From Carnegiea gigantea (lineage: Eukaryota > Streptophyta > Magnoliopsida > Caryophyllales > Cactaceae), in the NCBI GenBank assembly GCA_029747015.1, contig JAKOGI010001283.1, forward strand, positions 109,501 to 173,500: DNA of 64,000 nucleotides, in the 5' to 3' direction. The position numbers and the translations under genes were made by a program. Below the pieces are notes generated by a model that did no database searches, had not been told where the DNA came from, and saw nothing but the letters and a program-made list of their open reading frames with translations. The first letter of the stretch is position 1. Each line of letters starts with the position of its first letter. Shown here in pieces: positions 10,840-25,169 of the stretch.

Positions 10840-13800
10840 ATGCGTGTGTGGGTAATTTCTTATGTGCTGCTAGGAGTATATATTTTTATTGCACACGTGT
10901 GTATATTTTTTATCCGTGTGTTTGTAATATATAAAATTCTTTAATCTAAATTTGTTAATGTGATTCTTGAGAGTATGTGCTCCCAGAAATATGATATAAG
11001 TATTGGTGTGCATGTGTTTGGGATAGTAAATTTATACTCTCTATATTAGTCTAGTGCCCAGTAAATTTATACTCTACATGATGCAAAATAAGTCGAAGCT
11101 TGTGAGCAAGTTAAACGATGATGGTTATAAAGATATTTACAAAGTACCTATTAAAGTTATGAAGAAAACTTATGATTACCAACATAAAAAGAAAATGGGT
11201 GTTAGGGCTGAGTGGTAGTTTTTTTTTTTTTCCTTTTTTGGGACGGGGCGGTACTACGATGTCAACCCCTTATGCAAACGAAAGCTCGGATATTAATGCA
11301 ACTAAATTTAAGGTGCATACCATGTTAATACGGTTCATGACTTAATATACAACAAATTTTATCTGCCTATTTAATAAAAAATATTTTAAAATATTGACTA
11401 GTTTTAATCCAATTTAACACTAATATGACATAAGACTGGGGAACCCCAAAAAAAAACAAAAAAGAGCTTCCATTTAAGTGGGCATGTCCCGAAGAGTGGT
11501 TGATAAATGAATGAAAGAAAATTACTCTGTTGAACCTTTAATTAACGATGGAGCACATGAATACTTTCTAATTTTTATGGTATACTAACTATTAGATGTG
11601 AAATTCTTCAGTGCCCCACGTATATTGCAGGTGGCTGATGTATATACACATACGCAAATATCAATCAAAATATAAAAAAACATGGAAGTAATAACAAATC
11701 AAACAAGATATGATTGAGATGGGCATTTTAAACATGAAGGCTCCACCCAAGTGGTGCTCCATTATCAACAAATGGGCTGAGCCCCACATGGGATGGCCCA
11801 TGGTTGTGTTCATGCTCGTGAAATTGGCCCACCACCTAGCAATTTTATTAACACATTGAAAATAATAGGGCAGCCATATTCATATTATATTCACCTCCAA
11901 CGCCTTTTTCTTTTTTCGTCTGCATGTGGCATGACGTACATATCATGAGCTGTCTAATAATTCAACGCCATAATAAGTGACTTTGAGTTTTTTTTTTTTT
12001 GTTTTTTTAAAAAGATGATATCACTTTGAGCCAATGTTTTATATAAAAAGATGGATTTTAGAAGACAGTTAGACACAATACATTGGACATGTGTAATTAA
12101 CTCGACCTAATCTGAGCACCTTGATGAGGGTCCCACAATTAGACAAGTGGGCCTACACCCAATGGCCGTTTCTGAACCTTTATGGGCCCAGGGGGAGTTA
12201 TCCATCTCCAGACCCATTGAGAGTGCATCATGTCTGAAATTACGAGTTTGCCTTTAATTATAGGGACTATAAATATCCACCTATATCTCTCGAAAAAGGG
12301 GAGGTGAGATAGGCAAAATATAGTCATCCCAGAGCACTCAATGCACAGAACCCTTTTCCCAGAAAGATTGCACTTTTTCCGAAACTATCCAACCTTTCGC
12401 CATTTATTGTTGCTTTCTTGTCTCTTTCTCGGGACCCCACACTAACTTGACCGTCAGAGAGACATTTCTTGGATCCCCAATTTAAAGTGGCATTTTTTAC
12501 AGGGTTGACGGTCGCTGGAAGGACCATCAAACGCAAAGCACCTATCTGCACGTAAGACCATCTTACCTTATGTCACCCTTAAAAAACAGTTTGTCCCGAA
12601 ACAGTAATATATCATACTATTCCAATTTCTCATAATTTTATTGTTGAAAGAATTTCAAGAAAAACTCAACTAGAACTATAATTGTAAAATATGAATAATT
12701 TTCAAACATTATTCGAATTCAATATCAATTTTTTTTTGAAATTTTCTCGTTTGTCCTTTTTTAACTTTATAAAATGATCATCCACCCACCCAAAGCCTAA
12801 TTGCTAGTTCTAATCTCAAGAATGGTAGCGCACATTCTCCACGTTGAAATTTCCTTTGATTGTGGACCATTGCATTCTTTTCCTAGTTGAGTGTCCACAG
12901 ATTCGTCTTTCTTTTTCTATGATTGATTGATCTTCCAAATGACGATCACCTATACAAAAATAAGGCACCTTTTTCTTTTTCTTTTTCCTTTTCTTTTGCC
13001 CAACATTTTGTGGTACCCAAATAATAAGCCATTGATTCTTCTAAGGTTGTTCGTACATATCCTCTTATCTACTCTCTATCCCAAAAACGCCTGACCCAAA
13101 TTTTGGCTACCATCAATCATTTTTTTCAATATTAAGCTTTATTTTTATTGATTTCTATGACAGTGCTCAACTTAGTTTATATTTCTTAACAATAAAATCT
13201 ATCTTGTCATTTATAAAAACCCTTTATTAAAAATAGAAATATTAGTTTATTTTTTTTACAAGAGTTGGAATTAATAAGTATAATATAAAATATTAAATGG
13301 AATTGACTTGAAACTCACTAGCCACAACATGAATTGTAAGTTAACTACAAAGATTTACAATTTATCATGGCGATGGAATTGAACATTTATAAGATTTGTA
13401 TTAGCTTTCCAAAAGCTTAAATTTCTATTTTATATTTAGGATTACTAATTATGGGTAATTTTTCATGACCAATGCTCATCGATAATACCATCATAGCTTA
13501 CAAGGAATTAAGAACTCCTTTTCCAAGCCAGTAATCTAAATTGTAACAAAAGCATCCCAAAGTTTTCCTATCTCCCATGTACAGTCGGGTAACGGGAAGG
13601 TTCGGGTTGACCCATTTAATAAACCGATCAATTTCGTGTCAGTCTTGAAAATAATTTAGATCTACTCAAAATAGAAAAATGACATGTTTTCACACTCAAT
13701 AGTCAAATCGTGTTGACTTCGGGTTGAAATCGATTCGGTTCACGTCAGATTCAGGTTTCTCTCAATAACTTCAAATCAGATTCAGATCATATTATCTTGT

Positions 13801-14565
13801 CGAGTCAGATTTTTCCATCCCTACTCCCATATTTACTCCCTATTAGAGTTTCTCCATGTGATCAAGATTGAATACTCCTAATTAAATTACATATTACATA
13901 CCTCTATAGAAGGAAACAGATACAATGACAAGTGGTGACAAATTAAAGGAGAGAGCCCCAAGTGTCCAAAACCCACTACATTATTTTGTACCAATGTGAT
14001 GGTGGAAGGCTTATCTTCCTCCCCACCTCCCCAACCCAAGATGGCCATCCAGTAACTGAACTACTAATTTCATTCATTAAGCAAGTTGACTAGAGGACAC
14101 AAAACAAGGTGTCTTTTAATTAATAATAAACAAATGAATAATGAATTAATACCCATTAATTAGTATTTGTGAGAAAAACAAAAACATCTTTTCATAGTGC
14201 TATGGCTACTAGCTAGTGCTTTAATGCTGGTCATGTTACTTTTCCTCCCCAACAATAATAAAATCAAACCTAATTTTATGTTGGCATGGAACAGTTAGTG
14301 ATCATATGCATTGTACTTCCCCTGTCAAAGGGGGGCAATTTGGCATGCATCATTTTTCCTCTCTAAATTCTTTCAATTAGAATAACTCAAGTATAGTCCT
14401 GCCAAAGATCCCTTAGATTTGGATCAAATCCTTGATAGGGAACTTTTTTGTGGAAAGATTGCTGAATTATCCATTAGATAATCATTTAAGTGGGTTTTTA
14501 CTAGTTAAAAAGCAAGTGGATTTTATATATTGGCCTCTAATTGTGGTCTGACATATTCACTTGTA
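10840..14565. other. Intergenic AT-rich DNA, no gene seen
   Basis: No supported coding region. The stretch at about 13560-13830, with repeated GATTC/GGTTC-like words and the end TCCATCCCTA, looks like an old hAT-type MITE, but no clean terminal repeats or duplication could be defined. Confidence 0.5.
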
Positions 14566-14567
14566 TT

Positions 14568-14706
<139 letters not shown>

Positions 14707-14729
14707 TATGCTTTGAATTAATCTCATAA

Positions 14730-17285
14730 GCTTGGATCTAAATTTTATCTCTATTGGGTTTAGTACATTCTTTATTTGTTAAAAAGAACAGAAAAGAAAA
14801 GAAAACTTGTGCTTCTGGGAATAAAGTCATCAATTGTATTTTTTTTTATCATAATAAAATTGCATTACCGTACAAACCGGAAAAAAAGAGTCATTAGTTA
14901 GAGAAAATATCAGCTGCAATATGGTTTTAAAGTTGTTTTCTTGTGCCTCTGCGGTAACATTTGTATCATCAAGAAATTAAAGGGCAGAAAAAGTTACATA
15001 TATTTGAACAACTTGTTTGTAATTATTTGCTTTTCATTTAGACTGTTCCGTTTTAGATTTATACGTACAATAAACTTGAATAAGTTAGGATCTAATTTGG
15101 GCCGAGCTTTCATCCAATTAATTTCATCAATCTCAACAAATTTTCTTATTGTGCATAGATGTCTAACAGCATGAATCATTCAAACATGCATTTTTGAAGA
15201 TATAACAAACATGTTTGGGAAGCTCAAATTATTCTCTAGCCGTACCAGCCCCCAACAAAACCCCAAGGAGACCAAAAACTTCAATCCCGCTTAGAAAGAA
15301 ATCTTTGTGACATTGGTTGACCACAATTTTTGCGTTGATTGTATATATGAGCTAGCTAGCTACATACAGTACCTCACTAAGAGCATTCTGCATTTCAGTG
15401 GCTGGGTTCACAGTTTCAAAAAAATTGAGATGAAGGTTTTCCTGCCAAGGGGGAACGCATGCCAGCACACATGCATGGGAGAATGGACTGTAGTTCCCCA
15501 ATTTGTTCCACTCAAATTTTGTCCTTTTGTGCTTTGTTTATTTTTTTCTCGTTTTTTCCTTAAAAAATATTATTGAGGTGATTTTTTAAAAATATTATTT
15601 ATTATAGGATGTGTACATAATAAATATTTTATTCGGTGATTCAAACTGGAGTTTCATGAGTTAGAGAAATAAAGAAATATAAATTCTAACAAATAAAATT
15701 TTTACTAACGTAGTAGGATAGAGTTATAAAATTTGAAACTCACATTGGAGATTCTCTAAAAATTGATGTCTTCCTTGGTCACGAGGGACGAAAAAGGTGG
15801 ATTGACAAATAAAAACCAGACATATATATGATTGATTCATTTGATTGTAACTGAATACGAAGTACAATAATTTTTTCTGGGTATGAACAAGCTGAAAAAG
15901 TGTCATGACATGATCCACATGAGCCAAAGGAAGAAAAATCAAATAGAGAACTCAGAAAGGATGAACTCAACTGACAAAACGATAGTGTCGGCTTAGGCAT
16001 GAATACACATAGTAACCTAAATGGACCACTAAATTGTCATAATTAAATCCCATCGAGGACAAGTTGGATACATGCATGGTATTCAAATCCCACCAGCGAT
16101 AATTAGCTCCATTAATCAATTTTCTGATTTGATGTATGAATAAATAGTTACATGGGATTCCCGCATAGGAGGTGTGAATTCTCATTGTTGCTTTGGTGAA
16201 ATTTATATTATTGTCCCTTTCTTCATTCTCTTTTCTGTGACAGTGTGAAAATTATAAACTGTAGTTGAATCAAATTTGATAGTTAATGGGTAAAAATTCT
16301 TCCCTACATGTCTATGTCTAATATCAGGAATACATCTCGAAAAAGATAATAAAAAATATGTATCATTTGAAATATTTAAATATTTATTAATTAAACATAA
16401 AAGTACATTAAATTAACATACGTTTAAGAATAATCAAATAATAAACCATTCATTGTATTTTGATGAATTTTTAGCTTTAGATGATGAATATTTGAATATT
16501 TCGAATAATGAACCTTTGTTATTATGTGATGAACCTTTTCAGGGAATATACCTAGCATCGTATGTAGGAGTGGATGGTAAAATTATTGATCAATGGGTTT
16601 AAGAATTGACATTTTAATCTTACCACAAAAAAAAAAAAAAGAAATTAAGAAAAAGAAATCAGTAACGATGAAAACGTGCTCTTGAATCAACCTGACTCGA
16701 TAGAATAACTTTCTTCAAAAAAAGGAACCAAAAAAAAAAAAAAGTAACTTTAGCCTCCGGCCGCCATCATACTTTTTCGTTTGAGTAGAGCCGCCATAAA
16801 AATAAACTATTTATAGTATGATTTAATCTGGAGGTTAAATCACATTAATTTATATATGATTTAATTTGGTTTCATTAATATAATGATTTGCAGCAAATAT
16901 TAATCTACTCAATTACAAAAACTGTAAAATTTATTATTGAGGACGATTCATCTACCACCTATTTTTGCCCTAATTTTCACACAAAAACAAATCAAACGTT
17001 TTGATTTAATTTCGAAATTTTTCTTACTTGAAACATTTATATTATCCTATAAATTCTATTGGAGTTTAGACCTACAATGATGTTTCCAGTACACTACTAT
17101 GTGACATGCCTATCCGTACTTGCCAACTTTCATCCGAACTTACCTTTATTAAAACAATAATCATACGAGGGCAGTAACGGATCGACCATGGATCACAATG
17201 GAGCATGTTTGGGAAAATTAAAGTCGACAATTACTAGTCGTCCTTAGATCAGACTAGGTAAATTGGTTGGACATTTATTAGATTA
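14730..17285. other. Intergenic, no gene seen
   Basis: AT-rich sequence with poly(A/T) tracts. No homologous reading frame and no defined element was found. Confidence 0.5.
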
Positions 17286-17700
17286 AGGTCCTGTTTGGTA
17301 AACAGCTATTAGCTGTTAGCTGTTAGCTATTAGCTGTTTGAATTAACTGTTTATATTAGCTCTTTGAATTAGCTGTTTTTAGAAAAAGTGTTTGATAAAA
17401 ATTAGCTGTTTCTAAAAAATATATTAGTAAAATTTCATTTATGCCCTTATTTATGAATTAGTTTTTAATGATATGTGTATAATTTTTCCAAACTTATGGA
17501 CAATTATGTCATTTCTACAAAAAGCTCTTCTCAAAAGGCTAATGAGAATAGCTTTTTCAAAAAGAGCTTTTTGGAGCCAAACAGCTATTGCAAACAGCTC
17601 TTTACCAAACACCCATTAGCTGTTTGACTTGGTCAAAACAACCAAAATTCTCCCAAACAGCTATTTTTTCCCAAAAAGCTGTTGTTACCGAACATCCCCT
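17286..17700. mobile_element. hAT-like MITE, 415 bp
   Basis: Left end AGGTCCTGTTTGGTAA and right end, read inward, AGGGGATGTTCGGTAA form a 16-bp imperfect terminal inverted repeat (12/16). AGCTGTT/AGCTATT words are repeated near both ends in opposite orientations, as in a widespread non-coding plant MITE type. An exact 8-bp target duplication is not visible, so the superfamily is inferred from the terminus. Confidence 0.65.
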
Positions 17701-18220
17701 AAATAAGTTCAAGTCACACCTTTATATAAGTGGTGAAGTACTCATTTTTCAAGTAAAAGATTCGAGGTTTAAACCCCACCATTTACAAGGGATTTATTTA
17801 TCTCTTTTCTCCAGACGAATGGAAAGCTCAAACATGTATAAACAAGTTCAACCCATTCAAAATGTATGAATACTAAAGCAGACCAAAGTCGGCCAGGTCA
17901 TGCAAACCCAATGATCGTTTGCCATTTTGGTCAAGTGTTCTATTTTTTAGGAGGTAAGCAACGATAGTTTAAGTAGCCCTTTTAATAAGGGATGATTAAG
18001 GTTTTATTCTTTTCATTTTATTTTAGTTGAATTTATTTAACTAAACGTACTTTTATTTATTAAATTTATTTTTGTAAAAACGAAATGAATGGAACGTATT
18101 TTTGCTAAATTTCAATTGAATTGAACTAAACCAATGTTATTTTAAATACATAAGTTGAATACAGGATTAAATTATATACCTTTCTTTAAAAGGAATGAAA
18201 AATCATTATATGTATACACA
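17701..18220. other. Intergenic, no gene seen
   Basis: AT-rich spacer between the hAT-like MITE and the CACTA terminus. Nothing recognisable was seen. Confidence 0.5.
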
Positions 18221-20610
18221 CACTACCAAAAAAGTGGCAAATATAATAGCGATGGAAATAAGCCTGCAGAAATAGCGACAGATTACTATAGAACGCATGT
18301 TCTCAGACTTAACGATTAACTTAACGACGAACATCCTATCCGTCTCCTTATTTTTGAAATTAGCAGCACAATTATCCGTCACTTAGCTGAAATTATATTT
18401 TTCTAAAACCAGCAACAAAATTATCCGTTGTTAAGTTCAAAAAATTAATTTTTATTGTTCAGCAAAGGATAATTTGTCGCTAAATAAAAAAAAGATTAAT
18501 TTTTGAATTCAATGATGGATTTTTCCATCGCTAAACACGTCGCTGCCTGATTTTAAAGAATTAGATCGAGTTCTTTTATCAGTTGCATTCAATAGCTACA
18601 CACCCCGAAAGCGAGAGTGACAGGGAGAAGGAGAACGATAGCGACAACGGTAGCCGACTCGCTATCGTGTCGCAGCCACCCGTCACCGTCATCTCTGCGG
18701 TGTTCTCCACTTCTCATAAATCTGCAACTTTGTCAATTCTCTTCCCTGCTTTTTTTAGGTTTTAATTGTTAAAATTTATGAAATGAAAGTGTTGAATCTT
18801 AGTTTTTAGTTCATATTTATGTTAGATTGTTGAATTTGTGTGAAATAATTGCTAAAATTTGCTTCCTCTTCTACCTCAATGTATTCTAGGGCAGAGTTTT
18901 GGTAATTTTGAAATATGAGTGGTTGGTGAAAATTGGGTGTTCAAGTTTGAATCTATTTTTAGTTGTGAAATTTATGTTAGTACACATACATTTGTAGATG
19001 TTTGTGAGTGTGTAAAATTGTTGTAATTTATATTTCAATGGTGAAATTAATGTGAGCAGAAGTGAACACTTTTGTAAATTAGTATGTTTTAAAAATTATA
19101 ATTGTTGATATTGATTATGTATTTCATTGAATTTGTTGGCATATATTTGCTCAAAATGCATGTTGTATAGATATGTGATGTAAACTGTTTGTTTGAATGC
19201 TATGGATAGACTTAGATAGAGTAATTAGAAATTGATCTGGGTATACATAAAATTGTGAATATTTAGGTGAATAATGTAAGAACATGTGATTAGTGAAATT
19301 AAACAGGCTTCATATATGTTGGTGTATATATTTATATATTTATTTATATATCTTATAGAATGCAAATTAAAATATAATATTTAGGTTCATCTGTTTATGT
19401 TGTTGTCGGTTGGTTAATGCTTGACAATTAAAATATATGCAATAGTTGAGTAATGTTTGACAAGGTATATAAATTGAAATAAAAAATAATCCACCTTACA
19501 TAAACATTGTTGTTTGAGTAGAACATGAATGAGTCTTCACATCGTTGTTGGTTGTATATGTACTTAACACCCATTGAAGTAAAGTGAATTTTTTTTCACT
19601 TGAATAATTGTAATTACAATTGAGCTCTACTCTTGTCTAAGTTTAGTTATTGTTACTAATATATAGTTGACAAAAATGTTTTGTAGAACGTAGAGGTTAT
19701 GTGTGATCTCAAGATGAGTTGAATGATTTAAGGAGGGTAGTAACAAACTTGGGGGTTGAGCTTGCTTTGCAAGCAAAGAACTATTGTATACTTATGGAGA
19801 AATATAAGCAATTAGAGAAATCCAATCAAATGCTAACTCTAACAGATAAGAAGCTTGAGGATGAGATGATTAGGGAGCAAATGCGATTGAGCGAACAAAT
19901 CTTGAGCATAAATTAACAAATGCAAATTTTTTTCCCAAATGCGACAAACTTTCAAAATTCCGGATCCTAATAATCCCTTGCTAATCCTCAACAAAATGAT
20001 GAAGATGAGGATGAAGATAAAGAATACAATGGTCTTTCCCTTGGGAGATGATTAATCATGAGTTCCTGGCTTCATTTAATTTCTTAATCTATGTGCAATT
20101 GCTTGGGAACTATGGTCACTTGGTTTGGATGAAAACTACTCCTTTCAAGAATGTTATTACAAAATTGTCACTTAAGTTGTGCATGTTTGCATGGAAATTA
20201 TGTGGTTTATATGAGATATCTTAATATTTATGTGGCTTGGGAATTGTTGCAAATACTATTTGAATAATATTGGTTGAAAGTACTTTTTCAAAGTATGTAC
20301 TGTAATAAGGGTAAGTCGGCCAAGTAGATTTAATTTTTTTTAAAAATAAAATTAGAGATGGATTTCGCATTGACAATTCCGTCGCTATGCAATACATTTT
20401 TTTAAAAAAATAAAAACTCAGTGACAGACTCTAAAATCCGTTGTATCAGCGACGGAAAGTCCGTTACTAAATCCGCCTTAGCGGAGCGATGAACTCTCAT
20501 TCCGTCACTAAAGACGGGTAAACAATTCCTGCTCTCCACCAGTCATACGTCACGCTATCTGCTGCTATTTAATGACATCAAATACCAGTTCCATTGCTAT
20601 ATACCATTTT
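18221..20610 (+). mobile_element. CACTA (En/Spm) element 1, internally deleted
   Basis: Starts with the terminus CACTACCAAAAAAGTGGCAA. Subterminal zones at about 18240-18560 and 20340-20600 are rich in the degenerate motif GCGACGGAA/TTCCGTCGC. Between them only a TNP1-like 3' exon remains (19719-20050). The right end at about 20590-20610 resembles an inverted copy of the left end (CCATTGCTATATACCATTTT) but the final TAGTG is missing. About 2.4 kb long, rightward, evidently non-autonomous. Confidence 0.75.
19719..20050 (+). pseudogene. TNP1-like (Ptta/En/Spm) transposase, last-exon remnant
   Basis: Codes for a coiled-coil-like segment DELNDLRRVVTNL...LMEKYKQLEKSNQML, then stop codons, then an acidic DEDEDEDK-type tail. 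The same arrangement (ELNDLRGVITNL...IEKCK.LEESNKML, acidic tail) lies on the minus strand of CACTA element 2 at about 21480-21740. The two are homologous and both are the 3' end of the accessory gene of CACTA elements. Only a fragment remains and it is not functional. Confidence 0.7.
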
Positions 20611-20639
20611 AGCGACAAGCGATTCAACCACTACGAAAA

Positions 20640-20995
20640 AAAAGTCCAAATAAAGACGGAATCAGTGACAGAAATAGGCAAATTAGAGATGAAATTTTGA
20701 ATTCAGCGGCAGAATTGGCGACAAAAAATGGTTGTCGAATTTTCACTCGTCGCTGAGTACCTGACGACTGAATTTCATAATTCCATCGCCATTAGCGATG
20801 GATCCAGCGACGGCTATTGTGACAAACTAATTTTTGGCAGGGGATGAAATGGTGGGGAATGGAGCGACGGAACCACATTCCGTCGCCATTAGAGATGGAT
20901 ATTGCGACGGAACTTCCGTCGCTACAGCGACGGACTGTGATTCCGTCGGTCCCAAGTTCTCTTATTTCGTCACCATTCCGTCACTAGGTTTCTAA
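20640..20995. repeat. 3' subterminal repeats of CACTA element 2
   Basis: Dense direct and inverted copies of GCGACGGAA, TTCCGTCGC and CCGTCGCCATTAG variants. In CACTA elements such subterminal arrays bind the TNPA-type protein. Confidence 0.8.
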
Positions 20996-21474
20996 TTTTT
21001 TTTAAAATAATAACGCTTATTTTTGATCTTATCCCTTAGTACATATATTTCAAACCCTGCAAGAAATGTACAAGGAGTATTCACTCTATCAACATCCAAT
21101 GGCTTTGAGTATGACTTCATTCGAAGCGTTCTCAACAATTTCAAGCCACAAACAGGTGGAATATCACATATAAAGCAACACTTCAAACCAATTGTTTTCA
21201 ATTTACAAACCACAAGTCCCAAATAAAGTGTACCCATATCACAAACCACAAATCCAAACAAACCAGAAGTTGCTAGTACTTGAAAGTGAAGTTAGGTTTG
21301 CAAAAGAGGGATAAGCAAGTACTAAGGGAAGGGGAATGAAATAAGCATCAAGAGGAGGCGAAGCATGTAGCAAGAGGTGTACTCCATGAAGAACCAAGTA
21401 GGAGAGCCACCAACTAGGGAAAAACTGCAACCAACTCAATCACTAAGATGAGGATCATCATCATTCTCATCCTC

Positions 21475-23370
21475 ATCCTCATCTTCATTATGCTGTGAAT
21501 GATGACTAAAGGGTGGCTGAGATTCCGAGCCAGAAGCTTGTTGCATTTGGAAGAAAACTTGCAAGCGCTGATCGATGCTCATTATTTGTTAGCTCAATTA
21601 TTGGTTGCTTTGGGTGAGCATTTTGTTGGATTCCTCAAGTTACTTACATTTCTCTATAAGCAGCCGGTAACTTTCAACTTGTGAAGTTAGCTCACCCCAC
21701 AAGTTGGTTATTACACCCCTTAAGTCATTCAACTCTTGTTGCGATGGCGTATAACTGGTACCTGCTGACAGGCATTTATGTGAAGTATGCATTAGTCTTA
21801 CAATTAAGTAACTTATTGTATAATCATGTTCACTGAAACTTTAACATGAAAACTATATCGGCTCTTTAAGTGGGACTGAAGTAATCGGATTCTCTAATGT
21901 TGACAACCTCATAGTCAATGCCATAAATACAACCCTTTTTGTTCTTGTACATTTTCACCAACAACTCATTTGGGTTTGGCAGTATCTGGTTTGGATCTTG
22001 AGAAGTGCCATCCCCAATCCCTTGAGAATTGATTGCATTTTGAAATTCACATTCAAAGGATTCCTACAATACCACAACATATCTAAAAAATCATATATGT
22101 TATAGTTAATGAAAGTAAAGTATACAAGTTCAGGTTGAGCTATCAATAAAGATTAAGAATAGCTTATAACTTATATATGTTTGTTATGATTTCTTATCAA
22201 CCCAAGGGTCATCTTCTTTGTCATGGAGTTTGTGAGTACAGTTGAATAATTCAACAATTGTGAGCTCCGTTTCAAATTATTCCCTTTATGTACGTGCCAA
22301 ACAGAATTATGTCAAACATAAGCCAAACCACATTTAAAGTGGGCTGGAGTATTAAAAATAAAGAAATACATAGCAAAGTCATTTACCACACGCCTCCTAT
22401 ACTCATGCATAGGGATGACGTGCCACCACGTTCTGAAGTACCCAGTCGGTTCTTCTAGGCTATTTCACACTGTAACCTTCATTCGTCCAATATTGTTGGA
22501 GTCCCTCCCATTGAGCATCACCGAGCTAAATAGGCTTTTTGTTGTGCTTTCTTGCTCTGCCAAGGAAGTCTCTCAAGCCTGCATTGCCTCGGTTTTTAAA
22601 TTTTTTTCTTATACGGTCCTCGTGGATCAGATCCCATGTAAACCACTTCTGCAATTATGAAAACAACAAACACATCAAATAATACAATAGTAATTTTATC
22701 AGGTTCACACAAACTGTTAATATATTGTCACTTTAGTTACCTTAGACTCTCCAAATCATAAATCCCGTACTGGATTGGGCACTTTATCCCAAGTAGGCCA
22801 AGCTCCGTCATATTTGCTTTGAAATATGAGAAAAATTCTACTAACAGCACCATCATTAGGGAGAAACCTAATTGAACATAACACATTAAATTGATTAATT
22901 GTGATGCAAAATACTTAAAGTTCATAACACATAACAATTGAAGACTTACCCGTTACCATCTGACTCAATCCAAGTTTTTGCTCGAGTGTTCCCATGACTA
23001 GATTGTGCTTCACTTTCTCCAGTTACAATATTTTCTTGGGACTGATTTGTGTTATGGTCAATGGGTTGGAGAGTATGCTGCACAGTATTGACAAAACAGG
23101 GGTTTGGAGGAATGTTATAGGCAAATTAACCGTACATGGTACTTTGGTTGGGAATGTACGAGGTCTGATGATGGAAACCCCCAAATGAGGGGGGCATTTG
23201 TTCTGAAAGACTTAGTATGTAATCAGCCATTGTGGCTCTTGGCTGAATTGGAATATGAGGTACTTGGGGGAAGATGGATCGACGTCCATTGTAGTTGGAT
23301 CTACGCCCTCATCCTCTACCTCGAGTGGAGGACTTACCTCGACGAGAACTGGAATCTATACCTGAAATAG
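21475..23370 (-). pseudogene. TNP1-like protein (plant transposase, Ptta/En/Spm family), decayed
   Basis: Reading leftward, exon-like blocks in order: an Arg/Gly-rich start (RRGKSSTRGRG) near 23370-23130; FLPNDGAVSRIF...KYDGAWPTWDKVP at 22890-22740, entered after an AG and followed by GTAACT; WDLIHEDRIRKKF at 22655-22400; ELFNCTHKLHDKEDDPWVDKKS at about 22275-22195; VKMYKNKKGCIYGIDYEV near 21955-21900; and a coiled-coil plus acidic tail at 21740-21475. This order is that of the PF03004 accessory protein, which binds CACTA subterminal repeats. Several in-frame stops are present, for example TGA in RDL.FGES, so no functional protein is expected. Exon borders are approximate. Confidence 0.75.
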
Positions 23371-23543
23371 TTGACAACAAATGTAAGTACAAATATATAA
23401 TAATTGCACATATCAACCATTTACTCAGACATCAGAATAGGTAAATAACACATATTTTCAAAATTCATTCATACGATAAAAGTAAAGTCACAACCAATAG
23501 TTTCCAATGCTAAGTACTCAAATACATAAAAATTCATAAGCAC

Positions 23544-23554
23544 TCAATCATCTA

Positions 23555-23585
<31 letters not shown>

Positions 23586-23949
23586 GTCGTCATCATCATC
23601 ATACAAATGCAAATTTTCCTCTACTTCATCTATTTCATCCCCTTCATCGCCCTCATTATCCTCTTCCTTATCTATCTTGTCATTAATCTGAATGAATGAA
23701 AACCCCATTTCATCATTAACCTCTTCCAGTGGTGCACTTTTATCCACTAATGATATAGGGATAACATTATTTGCAGGTCCAATGAGTGTCGTCATGTCCG
23801 TTTGTTGGTAGGCAGTAGGTAGAGTGTACTGCTTATCCACTCTCACCCTTGGTTTGGTTGTTATGATAACAAGCCAATTGGCCCTATCCCTTGAGCAATT
23901 TGCATGTGGCATGAAGTATACTTGTGATGCGGTGTTTGGTGAGATGAAT
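23544..23949 (-). pseudogene. TNP2-type transposase gene, 3' part (end of DUF4216 and acidic tail)
   Basis: Begins at the target duplication of the LTR insertion with ISPNTASQVYFMPH, typical of the end of DUF4216 in CACTA transposase genes, then RANWLVIITTKPR. The C-terminus is acidic, ending in a run of about 15 Asp encoded by a (TCA)n microsatellite (about 23557-23603), then a stop. The codon phase continues exactly from the segment at 28310 once the LTR element and one TSD copy are removed. Confidence 0.8.
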
Positions 23950-24149
23950 TGTAACACCGGGATTTTATCCCCTTATTCCGCCATTGTATATTGTTAAAAA
24001 TTGAAATCACATTGACGTGCCTGCTTAGGTGCTGTTTTTATTGAAAAGAATATTCTTTCTATTTTAAGATTATATTGGGCACCATATTGAGTAACCTCCC
24101 GAATATAACTGAACTGGCAAACCTTGGGACTAGTCCTATAATTTATTGA

Positions 24150-24352
24150 ATCGAACATTGGGTATTAATTATAATGTGACGAGTGGATAAGCTCGTATTA
24201 ATTATGATGTGACGAGTGGATAAACTCGTATTAATTATGATGTGATAAGTGGCTAAGCTCGTATTAATTATGATGTGACAAGTGGATAAACTCGTATTAA
24301 TGATGATGTAACAAGTGGATAAGCTCGTATTAATTATGACGTGACGAGGTAA
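24150..24352 (+). repeat. 33-bp tandem repeats in the 5' LTR
   Basis: About 5.5 copies of a unit starting TATTAATTATGATGTGACGA and ending GATAAGCTCG. A matching array lies in the 3' LTR at about 26697-26880. Confidence 0.9.
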
Positions 24353-24694
24353 TTATCCAAAACAAAAGAAAAAAAGAAAAAAGAAAATAAATTATTATTA
24401 TTTAAGGGGCCGAAGTCCCTTCTTTAAAGGGGGGGAGGAGGAAGGGGCGCGGCGAGGGTTTGGAACCCGTGACCCCCCACCGTGATTTCCCCCTCAACCC
24501 CAGCGGCCAGCAGAGCGAGTAAGGGTTCGCGTCTAACCCTAATCTGCCCAATTAGTCCATGAGTTGGGTCCTTTAATTTGGAACGAGGTAGGTTTCCTCT
24601 TCCTCCTATTTATTGTTAATTTCAATGAAATTTATTGATTATTGATTATATTTCATTCAAAATTCGACCTAATTATTAGTGATTGGAGGAATAA

Positions 24695-25165
24695 AGTTTA
24701 TCGATCATTGAAGATTTATTGAAAATATATTGATTATTGCAAGATTATGGAAAGTTTATCAATCATTGAAGGTTTATTGAAAATATATTGATTATTGCAT
24801 GTTTATGGAAGCTTATCGATCATTGAAGGTTTATTGAAAATATATTGATTATTACAAGTTTATGGAAAGTTTATCGATCATTGAAGGTTTATTGAAAATA
24901 TATTGATTATTGCAAGATTATGGAAAGTTTATCAATCATTGAAGGTTTATTAAAAATATATTGATTATTGCATGTTTATGAAAAGCTTATCGATCATTGA
25001 AGGTTTATTGAAAATATATTGATTATTGCAAGTTTATAGAAAGTTTATCGATCATTGAAGGTTTATTGAAAATATATTGATTATTGCAAGTTTATGGAAA
25101 ATTTATCAATCATTGAAGGTTTATTGAAAATATATTGCAAGTTTATGGAAAGTTTATCGATTATT
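24695..25165 (+). repeat. 58-bp tandem repeats in the 5' LTR
   Basis: About eight copies of a unit containing CATTGAAGGTTTATTGAAAA and TATTGATTATTGCAAG. The 3' LTR carries fewer copies (about 27233-27580), which helps explain its shorter length. Confidence 0.9.
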
Positions 25166-25169
25166 CAAT

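Noticed and set aside
17278..17708. 8-bp target duplication for the hAT-like MITE
   Set aside because: The flanks TAGATTAA and TAAATAAG match at only 5 of 8 positions, which is not convincing.
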